Source: Coccinella septempunctata (taxonomy: Eukaryota > Arthropoda > Insecta > Coleoptera > Coccinellidae). Taken from it: DNA of 64,000 nt. The notes beneath the pieces were generated by a model, which saw only the letters and a program-made list of their open reading frames with translations, made no database searches and was not told where the DNA came from. The stretch spans positions 28,850,936-28,914,935 of the forward strand of contig NC_058195.1 of the NCBI RefSeq assembly GCF_907165205.1, read 5' to 3'. Positions 38,801-46,004 of this stretch are shown one piece after another (within the stretch, counting starts at the first letter, position 1; each line of letters starts with the position of its first letter). The position numbers and the translations under genes were made by a program.

Positions 38801-41800
38801 TTTCCAAATATCGTATATTATATTATACTAGCTGACCCGGCAAACCTAGTTTTGCCATTCAAATTATTTCTAGGGTAGATAATAATAACTAACTCATTGT
38901 GATTGCTCGATTGGTAGTAAGAAAAAGAAATGCCTTTTTCTCTGTTCTGTACAATTTTTTTTGGGAATATTTTGTTATATAAACCTTGCCCTAACAATAA
39001 TAAACACAACAAAAAAAGAATTGTCCAATTTGGTGCGATCGTTTGAACAATAAAGCATTTTGAAGTAAACCATAGATCCTCTTTTATTAATATATACAGG
39101 GTCTTTCACGAGGAACCTCACCCATATTTATACGAGAAACTACTGAACGTATTTTCATGAAATTCAGTACTTATAAGTATTTCACGATGCTGATGAAATC
39201 TAAAATATTTTCAAGGCATGAGCACCTCCGGTTTTTCCGGAAATGACGTCAACTTCCGTTTTTCAAATTAGAACACCATTTTTTTATTGCAGAAATAGAT
39301 TCCTTAGAAAATTTCAAGTTATTTTGATGTAACATTTTTCAGTTTTGGTTGGAAAATTCTCTTTGAGCGGGAAAATTCGAAAAAAAAATCGAAAATAGAG
39401 CTCCGCTGAAACAAGAATAACTTCGAGGTTTTTGGCTGGAAAATTTTCATTTTTGGGATTTTTCAAGATGTAAGATTGATGTATCCACTTTAAAAATCGA
39501 AATCGCGATTCATGATACAGGGGGTGAAAAAATCGTGAAGAATCAATTTTTTCAAATTAGAACCCCATTTTTTTATGGCAGATATTGAATCTACGTTAAA
39601 AAATAATGTGAGTGTATGCATCACACCCTTGCCCCAAAATGGATATTTTCTGAGTTATTCACAAAAAACTGTTTTTCGTCTTGAATTTTCAGCTATTTCT
39701 TTTCCCTTCACGCCAAAAAGATGAAATTTTCAGGAACCGACGATTCGGCACTACGGTTTTTCACCACACACATCGGTTTTTGGCGCTTTTGGAACGACAC
39801 GACGCCGACGGTTCGAATCGCGGCGATATGAACGGATGAAAGAGAGCGAAGTCTGTGGCCGGCTTTGAGCGTAGAGGGGCTTGAAATTTGATTATGAAAC
39901 TGAAACTGGCCGTCAAAATAATTTTTCCGTGTGCAAAATTGATTTATCGCTGTCCCCAAGGATTATAGATTTATAATTTCATAATCCTTGCACTGACCTC
40001 AACTAAAAGATCCTAACATAACCTCAAAATTATTTCCAAAATTAATGAATTACTCACATTTTTCCCAATAAACTAAAACCTGAGTTTTCTTGAGACAACA
40101 TTCAATTCATTGAAATTGATGAAACATGTATGACAAAAATAATAAACATATTCGAGTATATACATCCTTGAAAATTTCAGGTACTGGGGTTATAATTTTA
40201 TCACCAACAAGGGAATTATCGATGCAAACATTCGGCGTCCTCAAAGGTCTCTTGAAATATCACAGTCATACATATGCTCTCATAATGGGAGGCGCTGATA
40301 AAAAATTGGAAGCAGACAAACTAAGCAAAGGTGTCAACATACTAGTTGCAACTCCTGGAAGATTGTTATATCATATGAAGAACACAAAAGATTTTTACTT
40401 CAACAACGTATTTTGTTTGATTGTTGATGAAATGGACAAAATATTGAATATTGGTTTTATGAAAGAAATGAATGAAATCATTAGTTTATTGCCAAGTAAG
40501 TGGATATTAGACTTCCATATGTATGAAATTTTCAAAATAAAATTTTATTTATTTCCAGAAGCCAGACAAACTATGTTATTTAGTGCCACCAGAACTCAAC
40601 AAACAGAAGCTCTGACGAATTTGGCAGTGGAAAAAGCCATCTATGTATCGACCAAAGTTGTTGGAGTTGCTGATAACATTACTCAAGGTTTTATGGTTTG
40701 TCCATCTGAAACCAGACTACTTACATTGTTCACTTTCTTGAAAATGAATAAGAAGAAGAAAATTATGGTGTTTTTCAGCTCGTGTTCATCTGTGGTGTTT
40801 CATCATGCTCTTTTCAACTTTATAGATCTGGAAGTCATGTGCATTCATGTGAGTTGAACAAAATTTTATTCAAGGTCAATATTTTAAATTTTAATCACTT
40901 ATTTCCTGAAACTTTTTAGGGTTTTTATTCCCAATCTCTGGAACAAATTCAATTAAAAAATTTAAATAAACGATTTGCTCATCAAATCAAGTAGAAAAAA
41001 TTGTTGCCTGAGAATGAACGGAAAAAAAAACTTTGAAATTATTATTATATATAGAGTCTGATAAAGACTCCGAAACGTTACTATATATAATTATAATTTC
41101 AAAGTTCTTTTTTCAGTTCATTGTCAGGCAACAATTTTTTCTACTTGATTTGCTCCTGACAAATTAGTGCAAGAATTTACGCAGGAGCAAATCGTTTATT
41201 TCAATTTCTTAATTGATTTTCTTTCAGAGATTGGGAGTGAAAACTCAAAAAAGTTTCAGGTAATGCAGAATCTTCCCAGAATTAATTTCAATAGATATTT
41301 ATTAATCAATTAGTTTGGTATATTAGTATCTGTACTAATAAAAAACTAGTTAAGCATGGTTGTAACCTTTTTTTAGGGGCAACTGAAACAAAATAAGAGA
41401 ACAACCATTTTCTTCCAATTCTGCCGTGCGGAAACCGGTATTTTGCTCTGTACAGACATAGCCTCAAGGGGTCTCGATTTTCCATCAGTGGATTGGATTA
41501 TTCAGTACGATCCTCCAAATGATCCTAAAGACTATGTGCATCGTGTTGGTAGGACTGCTAGAGGTGAAGAAAGTGGTGGCAATGCATTATTGATGTTAAG
41601 AGAAGAGGAGTTGAGTTTTTACCATGTATTGAAGCGGGCTTTAAAGGATGTGCCTGTGTGGGAAATCAAACTACCTTATAATCTTCATGACATACAGAAA
41701 AAGGTAAGTTGAATACTATCCAAGTGAATGAATCTAAAAATGTTTGGCTTTACAGGTTGAAACTCTCGTTGCCAGAAACCACAAATTGAATCTGATGGCA

Positions 41801-42098
41801 AAAGAAGCTTTTAGAGGCTACATTAAAGCATATGAGTCCCATGGTTTGAAGTCCATTTTTGATCCATCTAAATTGGATCATAATCTGGTTGCCAAATCCT
41901 TTGGATTGAGATATCCTCCAAATATTAGTGATTCAGGTATGGGTCATTTTTAAATTTATTCTCTGCAACCGTTTTTTTATAACCAAGGTAACTGTAGAGT
42001 TTGATATTCATTCAATTTTAGATTCTAGACATCGAATACCGAATAGAAGAGAACGGAGACGCATGATGGAGGAGAAAAGCCTGTATGCCGAAAAATGA
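17616..42098 (+). CDS. DDX18/pitchoune-like DEAD-box RNA helicase (8 exons)
   Basis: Eight exons joined at GT-AG sites keep one frame of 584 codons plus stop: 17616-17862, 27105-27194, 27272-27499, 40181-40495, 40559-40848, 41377-41703, 41756-41936, 42022-42098. Motifs in order: Q-motif region (GFTTMTEIQ), I AKTGSGKT, Ia PTRELSMQ, GG (MGG), Ib TPGRL, II DEMD, III SAT, V SRGLD, VI HRVGRTAR. Wording around them (FLIPAVEL, HTYALIMGG, QTMLFSAT, FQFC, QYDPPNDPKDY) places it in the DDX18/Has1 subfamily, nucleolar helicases needed for 60S ribosomal subunit assembly. The N-terminus is short and lysine-rich. Odd points are motif II reading DEMD instead of DEAD, and introns of 9.2 and 12.7 kb packed with transposons. 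It could be the main DDX18 gene or a diverged paralogue; the open frame and good splice sites argue against a pseudogene. Confidence 0.88.
17968..19181. mobile_element. TIR element in helicase intron 1
   Basis: The left end reads ACTTCATTCA, then ATTTTAGCAGTCGGTTGGCC. The right end is its reverse complement (GGCCAACCGACTGCTAAAAT then TGAATGAAGTAT). The arms are about 45 bases and the body is 1.2 kb with no recognised protein. Target duplication unclear. A stretch near 18745-18800 resembles 38490-38560, so both may belong to related families. Confidence 0.7.
19399..22893 (-). mobile_element. Decayed Ty1/copia element, 3' truncated
   Basis: In minus-strand order: a primer-binding-like GGTTATTGGCGCAGA near 22890-22875, gag from ATG 22812, protease, integrase and RT, ending at about 19399 before RNase H. 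No matching LTR pair was found, so the 3' part and 3' LTR are missing. It lies antisense to the helicase gene in intron 1. Confidence 0.85.
19413..22812 (-). pseudogene. Copia gag-pol, frameshifted
   Basis: Gag starts MEFEKHIKPLTSEADWPVWK and carries the knuckle CNYCHIPGHWFRQC (CX2CX4HX4C) near 22090. The protease site reads VDKGATKHV, where the family has D-S-G, so a catalytic-loop residue is changed. Integrase shows YTKFGYRFV and LSDNRGEFDN. RT shows LSCKWVYKVK, SRLVAKGYNQREGIDY and LFQFDVSTAFLYGELEE. The YVDD box near 19785 reads stop-VDD because the Tyr codon is TAA. Final fragments (SRPDLAYSVGFLS) are the RT/RNase H boundary. Several frameshifts separate the parts; it is dead. Confidence 0.88.
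23045..23278 (-). pseudogene. Crypton-like tyrosine recombinase fragment
   Basis: The text LLPEKSRNIYLKVFNNFMDW resembles the N-terminal helical domain of tyrosine-recombinase proteins common in insect genomes. It is joined directly to GFRPKKARVFSCQEIKKF, which lies further on in complete relatives, so the middle seems deleted. A possible donor (GGAAA|GTATGT) falls near the end. The catalytic R-H-R-Y residues would lie outside this piece. The family call is from memory of motif style and is moderate. Confidence 0.5.
23624..27038 (-). mobile_element. Second Dong/R4-type family, copy B, bordered by (TAA)n
   Basis: Runs minus-strand from about 27038 to the shared 3' terminus (AAAGTCAT) at 23624. 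Its 5' end is truncated relative to copy A and abuts a (TAA)n repeat, in element orientation TAATAATAATTCTGAG. The 3' flank is not TAA-rich. It lies in helicase intron 1, antisense, only about 65 bases from exon 2. Confidence 0.88.
23687..26931 (-). pseudogene. Dong/R4-type polyprotein, few disruptions
   Basis: Frames: 25936-26931 (pre-RT region and NWKTPGPDGLQNFWIKK), 25642-25932 (KYRPITCLPTMYK, MQQKGCTK), 24623-25744 (DYKKAFDSIPHEW, LLYMDDLKLFAST, YKYLGIKQ), 24338-24604 (CCHC start, HETIQHITGGC), and 23687-24295 (endonuclease HNRPD-x14-D, then a basic tail ending LNPFDI). About four frameshifts or stops break an otherwise well preserved gene, so this is the best template for the family consensus. 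Confidence 0.88.
27038..27060. repeat. (TAA)n microsatellite
   Basis: About seven ATT/TAA units at the 5' border of the Dong-type copy B, just upstream of helicase exon 2. Confidence 0.9.
27105..27194 (+). other. DDX18-like exon 2
   Basis: The acceptor is 'gattatttcag' and the donor GAAG|GTAATG. It encodes an acidic/polar linker (ERQKLCDG... NIPLNDIKETE). The following intron is only 77 bases and contains in-frame stops if retained. Confidence 0.75.
27272..27499 (+). other. DDX18-like exon 3 (Q motif, motif I)
   Basis: The acceptor is 'atttttcag' and the donor AATG|GTAAGC. It encodes FDSLNISGPTKKAIEDMG, the TEIQ glutamine of the Q motif and the Walker A motif AKTGSGKT, ending in FKPRNG. It splices over 12.7 kb to 40181, where the text resumes as TGVIILSPTREL, exactly as expected for the family. 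Confidence 0.92.
27647..28433. mobile_element. Cluster of self-nested short MITEs
   Basis: Two related terminal words, ACGGCCGGTTTCATAATC and AACGTCCAGTTTCATAATC, and their reverse complements (GATTATGAAACCGGC..., GATTATGAAACTGGACGTT) occur at least nine times in under 800 bases, alternating in direction. Each is followed by an AAAGTSRCTTTAA...AAAGCTTCCTTTA body. The pattern is that of short palindromic MITEs that inserted into one another. It lies in helicase intron 3. Confidence 0.85.
28434..29532. other. Intron sequence without recognised features
   Basis: A 78-codon open frame at 28602-28838 (+), starting MAPKKQFLTI, resembles nothing I know and lies inside an intron. No element ends are visible. 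Confidence 0.4.
29533..29935 (-). pseudogene. LOA/R1-like non-LTR 3' end with zinc knuckle
   Basis: A minus-strand frame gives CRLCLEKDETIEHILCDC, PAADRVRLGVFGSP, then LKNHSLSDIISFLSRMGLEG and a stop, the knuckle after RNase H in LOA/R1-like elements. The 3' end is marked by a repeated ACTGATTACTAATTACTGAT stretch at 29535-29560. It is the same family as 42487-51340, and 5' truncated. Confidence 0.78.
29955..30320. mobile_element. Short TIR element next to the gypsy 5' LTR
   Basis: The left end TTCTCATCAACCAATTTCC and the right end GGAAATTTGTTGATGAGAA are inverted. The similarity continues inward (GGAGATAGCT / AGCTATCTCC) for about 42 bases. The 366-base element ends two bases before the gypsy LTR start at 30322. 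No target duplication seen. Confidence 0.65.
30322..30417 (+). repeat. Gypsy 5' LTR (96 bp)
   Basis: Starts TGACATAGTTAG and ends GTTACA. It is very short for a gypsy LTR, and the true LTR may once have been longer. The left neighbour is a MITE end at 30320. Confidence 0.75.
30419..30435 (+). other. Primer-binding site
   Basis: TGGTGTCACGTGTGGGG lies one base after the LTR. A TGGTGTCA start is what tRNA-Leu-primed elements such as mdg3 use; that assignment is inference. Confidence 0.6.
30474..31620 (+). pseudogene. Gypsy gag, two frames
   Basis: Frame 1 (30474-31163) begins MEFMPVTTRL and has a long heptad-like, charged coiled-coil region (residues about 20-140). It is followed by the gag capsid start IKPPTFDGEIHWSTYQKQFE. 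Frame 2 (31204-31557) continues with QQVYHAQM-like text, LQEFEADVARLVRLAYP and ALRLARSRTIDDAL. The nucleocapsid knuckle near 31552-31600 reads stop-NCNKSGHFKRNRPE: the Trp after Tyr became TGA and the last Cys became Arg, so zinc binding is lost. A frameshift near 31160 separates the halves. Confidence 0.82.
31620..31781 (+). pseudogene. Integrase zinc-binding domain remnant
   Basis: Contains VRQRFYWLKSKKDVKDSCRR and CKAYAAANGP, the second half of the HHCC domain of gypsy integrase. It follows the gag knuckle almost directly, which marks the deletion junction that removed protease, RT and RNase H. Confidence 0.75.
31782..32159 (+). pseudogene. Integrase core, first tandem copy
   Basis: Contains DYFTKWLEAYGIPNQEAS with the first catalytic Asp (MDYFTKW), YCDQGRNFES with the second Asp, and GMVERMNRTIGKHL with the catalytic Glu (D,D-35-E). 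It stops 4 codons after the duplication junction. Confidence 0.85.
31782..32511 (+). repeat. 365-bp tandem duplication of the integrase core
   Basis: 31782-32146 is repeated at 32147-32511 with no difference that I can see. The unit starts at ATGGAACGAGTAACAGACC and the junction lies at a shared CCATGG (tattcCCATGGaac versus tattcgCCATGGcat). As 365 is not a multiple of three, the first copy ends in a stop at 32157. The identity points to a very recent event or an assembly artefact. Confidence 0.95.
32147..33490 (+). pseudogene. Gypsy integrase fused to a C-terminal macro domain
   Basis: The integrase core (32147-32510, D,D,E all present) leads into ETPSSIMFGREIRLPCDL and GDLLWLHNPQRRKDFSPK. 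After one TAG at 32837 (in place of a Trp codon) follow EGPYEVITRINDVVYRIR and KVVHFNRLALYR, the usual gypsy integrase C-terminus. The same frame then continues without a break into a macro domain, about 33080-33400: DLFTVSEEYSLAHCVANDL, RMSKGIARVFRNKFG, RFIYYLVTKQ, HQKPTYQNLW and SKIGCGLDW. These are the signature blocks of OARD1/TARG1-type ADP-ribosyl hydrolases, including the TK lysine and the Asp of GCGLD. A frameshift at about 33398 moves the last strand to another frame (TVEICVVT), which ends in a TAG inside the 3' LTR. Confidence 0.85.
33493..33588 (+). repeat. Gypsy 3' LTR (96 bp)
   Basis: Same borders as the 5' copy, with about 6 substitutions. The pol frame (after the frameshift) ends in GTG ACA TAG, so its stop codon is supplied by the LTR. 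A purine-rich GGACAGGAGAACAGTGG about 10-25 bases upstream may be the polypurine tract. Confidence 0.75.
33589..33994. other. Intron sequence without recognised features
   Basis: AT-rich sequence; no element ends or coding signatures seen. Confidence 0.4.
33995..34640 (-). pseudogene. CR1/Jockey-type non-LTR RT fragment
   Basis: On the minus strand the frame at 34228-34566 shows ESHLGPSLFLNDISF, the catalytic LLFADDLKIYHEI, LQEDLDRLSVC and LNNIECKIISLSRR. Past 34228 the text LGILFDSRLTFNAHLEYITG continues in broken frames. It is part of an RT palm and thumb; fingers and endonuclease are missing. It adjoins the Dong-type copy C on the same strand but is a different clade. Confidence 0.75.
34666..36417 (-). 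mobile_element. Second Dong/R4-type family, copy C (5' truncated)
   Basis: Shares the 3' terminus of copies A and B and stops abruptly within the RT palm at about 36417. Frames: 35651-36400 (LLYMDDLKLFAFRTKK, YKNLGIKQAR), 35454-35663, 35069-35536 (CCHC and HNRPDKLLNK, where the endonuclease Asp spacing is shortened), and 34745-34975. Frameshifts and a damaged PD...D motif show it is inactive. Confidence 0.88.
36934..37572. mobile_element. piggyBac-type MITE with TTAA duplication
   Basis: The termini CCCTCTAATACCCAAG and CTTGGGCATTAGAGGG are inverted, and both are bordered by TTAA (36930-36933 and 37573-37576). CCCT ends with a TTAA target are diagnostic of piggyBac. The interior has no transposase; at 37250-37320 it carries a Penelope-like 3' motif (GCCGACGTTTCGAAAC). 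Confidence 0.9.
37698..37865. mobile_element. Harbinger-like MITE with TAA duplication
   Basis: Inverted ends CGGCCGTTTTCAATAA and TTATTGAAAACGACCG, extended by ATCTATCCAT / ATGGATAGAT, are flanked by TAA on both sides (37695-37697, 37866-37868). A 3-base TWA target is typical of PIF/Harbinger. The ends resemble those of the nested cluster at 27647-28433. Confidence 0.82.
38640..39097. repeat. Hairpin and repeat debris
   Basis: GCGTGGTTCACAGCGGTTGTGAACCGCGC near 38655 is a strong hairpin related to the one at 12825. At 38830 an 'agctgacccggcaaacct' motif begins, of a kind I recall from many insect repeats. Boundaries are not resolved. Confidence 0.4.
39098..39960. repeat. Repeat starting TACAGGGTCTTTCACGAGG
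   Basis: Begins with a TACAGGGT terminus and contains two similar internal blocks (TTTCAAATTAGAACACCATT at about 39264 and TTTCAAATTAGAACCCCATT at about 39550). No protein. The right end is unclear; a GATTATGAAACTG...GGCCGT remnant at about 39890 resembles the MITE termini of 27647-28433. Confidence 0.45.
40181..40495 (+). other. DDX18-like exon 4 (motifs Ia, Ib, II)
   Basis: The acceptor is 'aaaatttcag' and the donor CCAA|GTAAGT. It encodes PTRELSMQTFGVL, LIMGG, ATPGRLL and motif II as VDEMDKIL. In the family motif II is DEAD; the third position here is ATG (Met). Confidence 0.93.
40559..40848 (+). other. DDX18-like exon 5 (motif III, start of helicase domain 2)
   Basis: The acceptor is 'tttatttccag' after a 63-base intron; the donor is ATTCAT|GTGAGT. 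It encodes RQTMLFSATRTQ, GFMVCPSETRLLTLFTFLK and IMVFFSSCSSV. Confidence 0.93.
40925..41258 (+). mobile_element. Penelope-like 3' fragment in helicase intron 5
   Basis: Shares, with 59687-60019, the blocks AGACTCCGAAACGTTAC, TCATTGTCAGGCAACAATTT, TTTGCTCCTGACAAATTAGT and GAGATTGGGAGTGAAAAC. A five-pair stem (GAGTC/GACTC, 41054-41070) is followed by GAAA, the second half of a hammerhead-like core; the CUGAUGA half is lost here. A reversed piece of the same element (TCCCAATCTCTGGAACAAAT... GATTTGCTC) precedes it from 40925. The assignment to Penelope is inferred from this motif. Confidence 0.55.
41377..41703 (+). other. DDX18-like exon 6 (motifs V, VI)
   Basis: The acceptor is 'ccttttttttag' and the donor AAAAAG|GTAAGT. 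It encodes KRTTIFFQFC, LLCTDIASRGLDFP and HRVGRTARGEE. The preceding intron carries a Penelope-like fragment (40925-41258). Confidence 0.93.
41756..41936 (+). other. DDX18-like exon 7
   Basis: The acceptor is 'ctttacag' after a 52-base intron; the donor is TTCAG|GTATGG. It encodes the C-terminal extension (EAFRGYIKAYESHGLKSIF, VAKSFGLRYPP) conserved in DDX18/Has1 helicases. Confidence 0.9.
42022..42098 (+). other. DDX18-like exon 8 and stop
   Basis: The acceptor is 'tcaattttag'. It encodes a short basic tail (RHRIPNRRERRRMMEE) and ends in TGA at 42096. Confidence 0.85.
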
Positions 42099-42154
42099 TG
42101 TATGGTATTCCGGACGTATTTGTGATTCATTTTAAGAACTCAAAATTTATTGAG

Positions 42155-42160
42155 AATAAA
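42155..42160 (+). terminator. Poly(A) signal of the DDX18-like gene
   Basis: AATAAA lies 57 bases after the stop codon, in an AT-rich 3' region. Confidence 0.75.
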
Positions 42161-42182
42161 TTATTCCTTTCTATTTAGTGAA

Positions 42183-42486
42183 TTATTATGAATTTTACAA
42201 AATATAAAAAAAAAACTATTCCATAGAAAATGTTTGAGAAGATGAGTTTCTTCATGAACTTTCATTTTATAAGACTAGTCATTTCACTTAGTGGCAATAA
42301 CACACATGTATAAGTAACACTTATTTTTAAATTGTTATTTTCCTTCGTTTATTTTCATAATTGAATTCCACAGATATGAAATCAATATTTTCAAGTTTCA
42401 AGTAATGAAGTAAATTTGAGCACTTTTGTAAAAAAAAATTACTTTTTCACTTGAAATTCACTCAAAAACATTAATTTCATAACTGT
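42183..42486. other. No recognisable feature
   Basis: AT-rich sequence downstream of the helicase gene, with nothing recognisable. Confidence 0.4.
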
Positions 42487-42499
42487 GGGGCTTTTTTAT

Positions 42500-43438
42500 A
42501 CTGATTGCTGGGTGTGTTGGACGGTTAACCAAACCTGCCACTGCGACCAAGCTCGAAGAGCTAGATCTCTCCCTCCAGACCCATCCTACTCAAAAAGGGG
42601 ATGATGTCGGAGGGGAGTGATTCTTGAGTTCCTCTAGGACCATCTTCGGAGAACCATATACTCTAAGTCTGACCCTGTCTGTCGCCGGGCATTCACAGAG
42701 GATGTAATCAATCGTTTCGCCCTCCTCAGAGTCTGCATACCGGGTCATTGACGATGCTAAGTTTTTTAAGATGGGCTCTGAGTCTACAATGTCCTGTGAA
42801 AACCGCCATCATAGATCTCAGATTGGTTCTAGAAAATCCATCCAACGACTGGTGTATGGGCTGGGAGGCACTGAAATAGCCCTGTGCCAGTGACGCAGTC
42901 CAGGACGGTTGCGCCAGTACTCCAGGACTTTTTGTCTTATTCCGTTCCCTGATTAAGGAATTTGAAATTCCCACACTTGGTTCCGGGGCAATAAGCGCTG
43001 TTGTTGCGTCTCCTCTGGCTAGAGCATCCGTTGCCTCTGAAGCCAGAGTATCCAGGTACCCAAATCAGTTGCAGTCTGTTTAAACTTCCCAATTTGGAGA
43101 GTTTAGATCTGCATTCAAATACCTGCCGAGTTGCATTTGTCTGCTGCGAGAGATTTAATCGCAGCTTGACTATCCGTTAGGATTTTTATTGACCTACTCG
43201 CCCAACCCATGTTAAGCAAATGGTGGCGCATAGATCAATGGTGAAGATCCCGCCTAAAATGCTGTCGACGACTTTCCCAGACTGGCACTGAGTTCAGTCA
43301 GTGGTCTACGACTGTAGACTCCGGCTCCAGATCCCTGATTGGTTCTGGAGCCATCAGTCATTCCTTGTGACGGAGCCATTCGTCTCTGCTTGGAATCAGA
43401 GAACTGAAGGTTCCATCCCTACTGGTTCTTGTGATTAT
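42500..43438 (-). pseudogene. LOA/R1-like RNase H and zinc-knuckle region
   Basis: Broken frames contain DSQAAIKSLAAD (RNase H active-site region, minus strand near 43185-43140), WL-type text around 43060, SRTNLRSM at about 42820, and the knuckle and LKNHSLPSDIIPFL tail near 42600. Presence of RNase H separates LOA/R1/I-like elements from Jockey. Confidence 0.75.
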
Positions 43439-43441
43439 CTG

Positions 43442-44934
43442 GGGCCCGATTCTCGAATGTGTAGGAATTAGATCCTATAGGAAGATGATCCCATGCTTTC
43501 AGTTCCCATAGGAAATCATAATTTGACGTGAAACCTATTCTCGAATTCGATGGAATAGTTTTTCCTAGATGATTGACAGAGTGAAGTTTGTCGATGATAG
43601 TGTCTTGTCCTCTAATGAATACACCAATGAAAAAGATGTAAATTATGTTGGTAATATGCATAGACATAGAGACATGGACTGAGTAATGCCAGCATGAAAT
43701 TGGCTATTTATTAGAGAGAGAGAAAAGCTCGTCGGGACATACCTTTCTCTTTTTTGTTCACATAGAGGTGAGTGTAGACCAATCAAAATTCTAGAAAAAG
43801 ACAACTGCATTCCCGACGTGTTTTTCTCTCTGTCACTTTTTTTGACCGTATTTCATGCATAGATATAAAGGGAAGGCACAGTCCATGTCTCTATGTCTAT
43901 GGTAATATGTAACATATTCTGTGGTATGCAGTTCTGAGGTTATGTTCAAAGATTATAGTTAGAAAATCTCTTTAATCTCTGTGTTTTCATTACTTCTAGT
44001 AGAAAAAGCTAATGGAGGCATCTGAGGACTTGAGAGAAGGAAAATATCATATAAAGATTCCCAACAACAACGAAAGTAGATTGAAAAGAGTTTGAATGCA
44101 ATTCCGGGGGCAAAAAAAGGAAGTCCCAAGTAATGTATATAATTTTGTTAGTTATGTCTCTATGTTATATAGAGAAGGATATGTTATTTCTTGTTGAGTT
44201 TAATTATTTATTATTCAGATTCAGATTATTTTTACAAAGTCTTCCTGTTCCTTAATTGTTGCATGCAGATTTGGTTTTCAATGATAATATACGTTGAATT
44301 TTCTCTACTGTTTGTTTTGTTCTCAAAAATATAAAAGAATATTTCAGATAAGGGTGAAATAAATCATGTGTGATAAAAAGAATGTTTTCGATATAAAACT
44401 GTAACATCCAAATTCAGTGGAAATAATTCCGTCACGGTCGTCACGGTGAGATGATTACTTTTCCTCACGTCACATTTTGGATCTCCCTGAGTTGAAAGAG
44501 TCTTTGAATATTTTCTGTTGTCGACCTTTGTGAGGAAAATGTTTTGAAAGTGTTTGGTGATTGTTATGATCCTCGTTTATTGTGGCGGAGTTCGCTACGC
44601 AGCTCGTTCCATGTGTAGATGGGACCAGCCAGGCACATTTTAAAATATTGAATGAATAATATGTTCCTTATCTTAACTTCCGAAAAATATTGATTCGCGA
44701 AACTGTCGAAATAAAAACTTAAACGTCAAACGACCCTGTAACGTCAAATGTTATTGATTTTCCCAATGGAAAAAGCTAATTCCCATAGAAAAAAACCATG
44801 GGAAGCAGTTCCAATTGAATGTAAAGGAATATGTTCCCATACTTCAGTTCGAGAATACAGAATATGAAAATTCCATGGGAAATGTCATTTTTTACCTATG
44901 GGATTGCATTCCTACACATTCGAGAATCGGGCCC
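43442..44934. mobile_element. Harbinger-like non-autonomous element with CTG duplication
   Basis: Perfect inverted ends GGGCCCGATTCTCGAATGTG... and its complement ...CATTCGAGAATCGGGCCC (27 bases with the outer G) are flanked by CTG at 43439-43441 and 44935-44937. GGG-starting ends with a 3-base duplication fit PIF/Harbinger, though CTG differs from its usual TWA. Subterminal repeats include TCCCATAGGAA-type words at both ends. The body is 1.49 kb, with no intact protein. Confidence 0.85.
43659..43901. mobile_element. hAT-type MITE with GTAATATG duplication
   Basis: The 23-base perfect inverted ends start CATAGACATAGAGACATGG. An exact 8-base direct repeat GTAATATG lies at 43651-43658 and 43902-43909. 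The 243-base body is non-coding. It sits inside the Harbinger-like element and is therefore younger. Confidence 0.93.
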
Positions 44935-44937
44935 CTG

Positions 44938-45231
44938 ATCAGTTCTCATGCCCATCTCCTCGTCAGTCTCCAGTTGGACTGACAGACGGCTGGGCACGAA
45001 AGTGAGTTTGTCAGGTTCATTTACGGTAAGGTGGTGGAGCCTGTGGATTGCTAGTCTTGCCTCTTCCTGGACAAAAATGTGAAGGGGAGGGAGGGAGGTC
45101 TAATAGCTTCTCCTTGAACACAGTTGGTGTAGAACGGAATGCCCCCGAAATCATGAGGCATGCCGTTCTCTGGAGTTTCGAAAGTTTGTTTTGGGCTCGA
45201 GCGCGTTCTGTGCAGGACCACCAGGCGATAC
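44938..45231 (-). pseudogene. LOA/R1-like thumb region fragment
   Basis: The minus-strand text WWSCTERARAQNKLSKLQ, TACLMISGAFRSTPT, LLDLPP and (after a frameshift) IFVQEEARLAIHRL matches the stretch after the RT palm in LOA/R1-like elements. Confidence 0.8.
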
Positions 45232-45329
45232 TAGTCCGGGAGGCAGGGGCTTTTTTTTCAAGGAATTTCATCCCGGCTGAATTTAATACTGTAGGTTGTA
45301 GTCACATTGCAAGTGACGAAACCCACCGT

Positions 45330-45995
45330 CAGCTTCAATACCATCGGTGGGTGCGGGCGTGGGAGGCGGCGGAACTTGGGAAAAAATGCAAAATTTCGAG
45401 TGATTTTATCCCGGCTGAAATTTTTTATATGTAATATTAATGTAAAATAGAAACAAAATAGTGAAGTCAGCCGATAGGCGGACGGTGGAAAATACGTCAG
45501 TCGAGCGCGTGAACTGGGGAAAAAAATTTGAAAATCAAGTGATTTCATCCCGAATGAAAACACCTCCATATGATTTCTTACATATATGGAAATATAAAAA
45601 TGACCGTCAGCTGCGTGTCTAGCGGGGGAAAGACCGTCAGTCAGATCATTGAAAATTCCGCGCGCAAAAATGCATGAGCGCGCTCATACATTTTTGCTCT
45701 GACTGACGGTCTTTCCCCCGCTAGACACGCAGCTGACGGTCATTTTTATATTTCCATATATGTAAGAAATCATATGGAGGTGTTTTCATTCGGGATGAAA
45801 TCACTTGACATTCAAATTTTGTTCCCAAGTTCACGTGCTCGACTGACGTATTTTACACCTTCCGCCGATCGGCTGACTTCCCTATTATGTTTCTGATTAA
45901 TATCAATATTACATATAGAAAATTTCAGCCCTGATAAAATCACTTGAAATTTTGCATTTTTTCCCAAGTTCCGCCGTCTCCCACGCCCGCACCCA
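45330..45995. repeat. Left foldback arm
   Basis: The sequence reads inward as GGGTGCGGGCGTGGGAGGCG ... CTAGCGGGGGAAAGACCGTC, turns around near 45672 (GCGCGCAAAAATGCATGAGC), then repeats as its reverse complement. As DNA it can form a hairpin of more than 300 base pairs. Confidence 0.9.
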
Positions 45996-46004
45996 CCACA
46001 CTTA

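Noticed and set aside
40861..41376. Alternative helicase exon starting at the earlier AG near 40920
   Set aside because: That acceptor leads into Penelope-like repeat DNA with stops; the acceptor at 41376 restores the conserved text in frame.
45330..45995. CRISPR-like or satellite array
   Set aside because: The repeats are inverted, not regularly spaced direct repeats, and belong to transposon arms.
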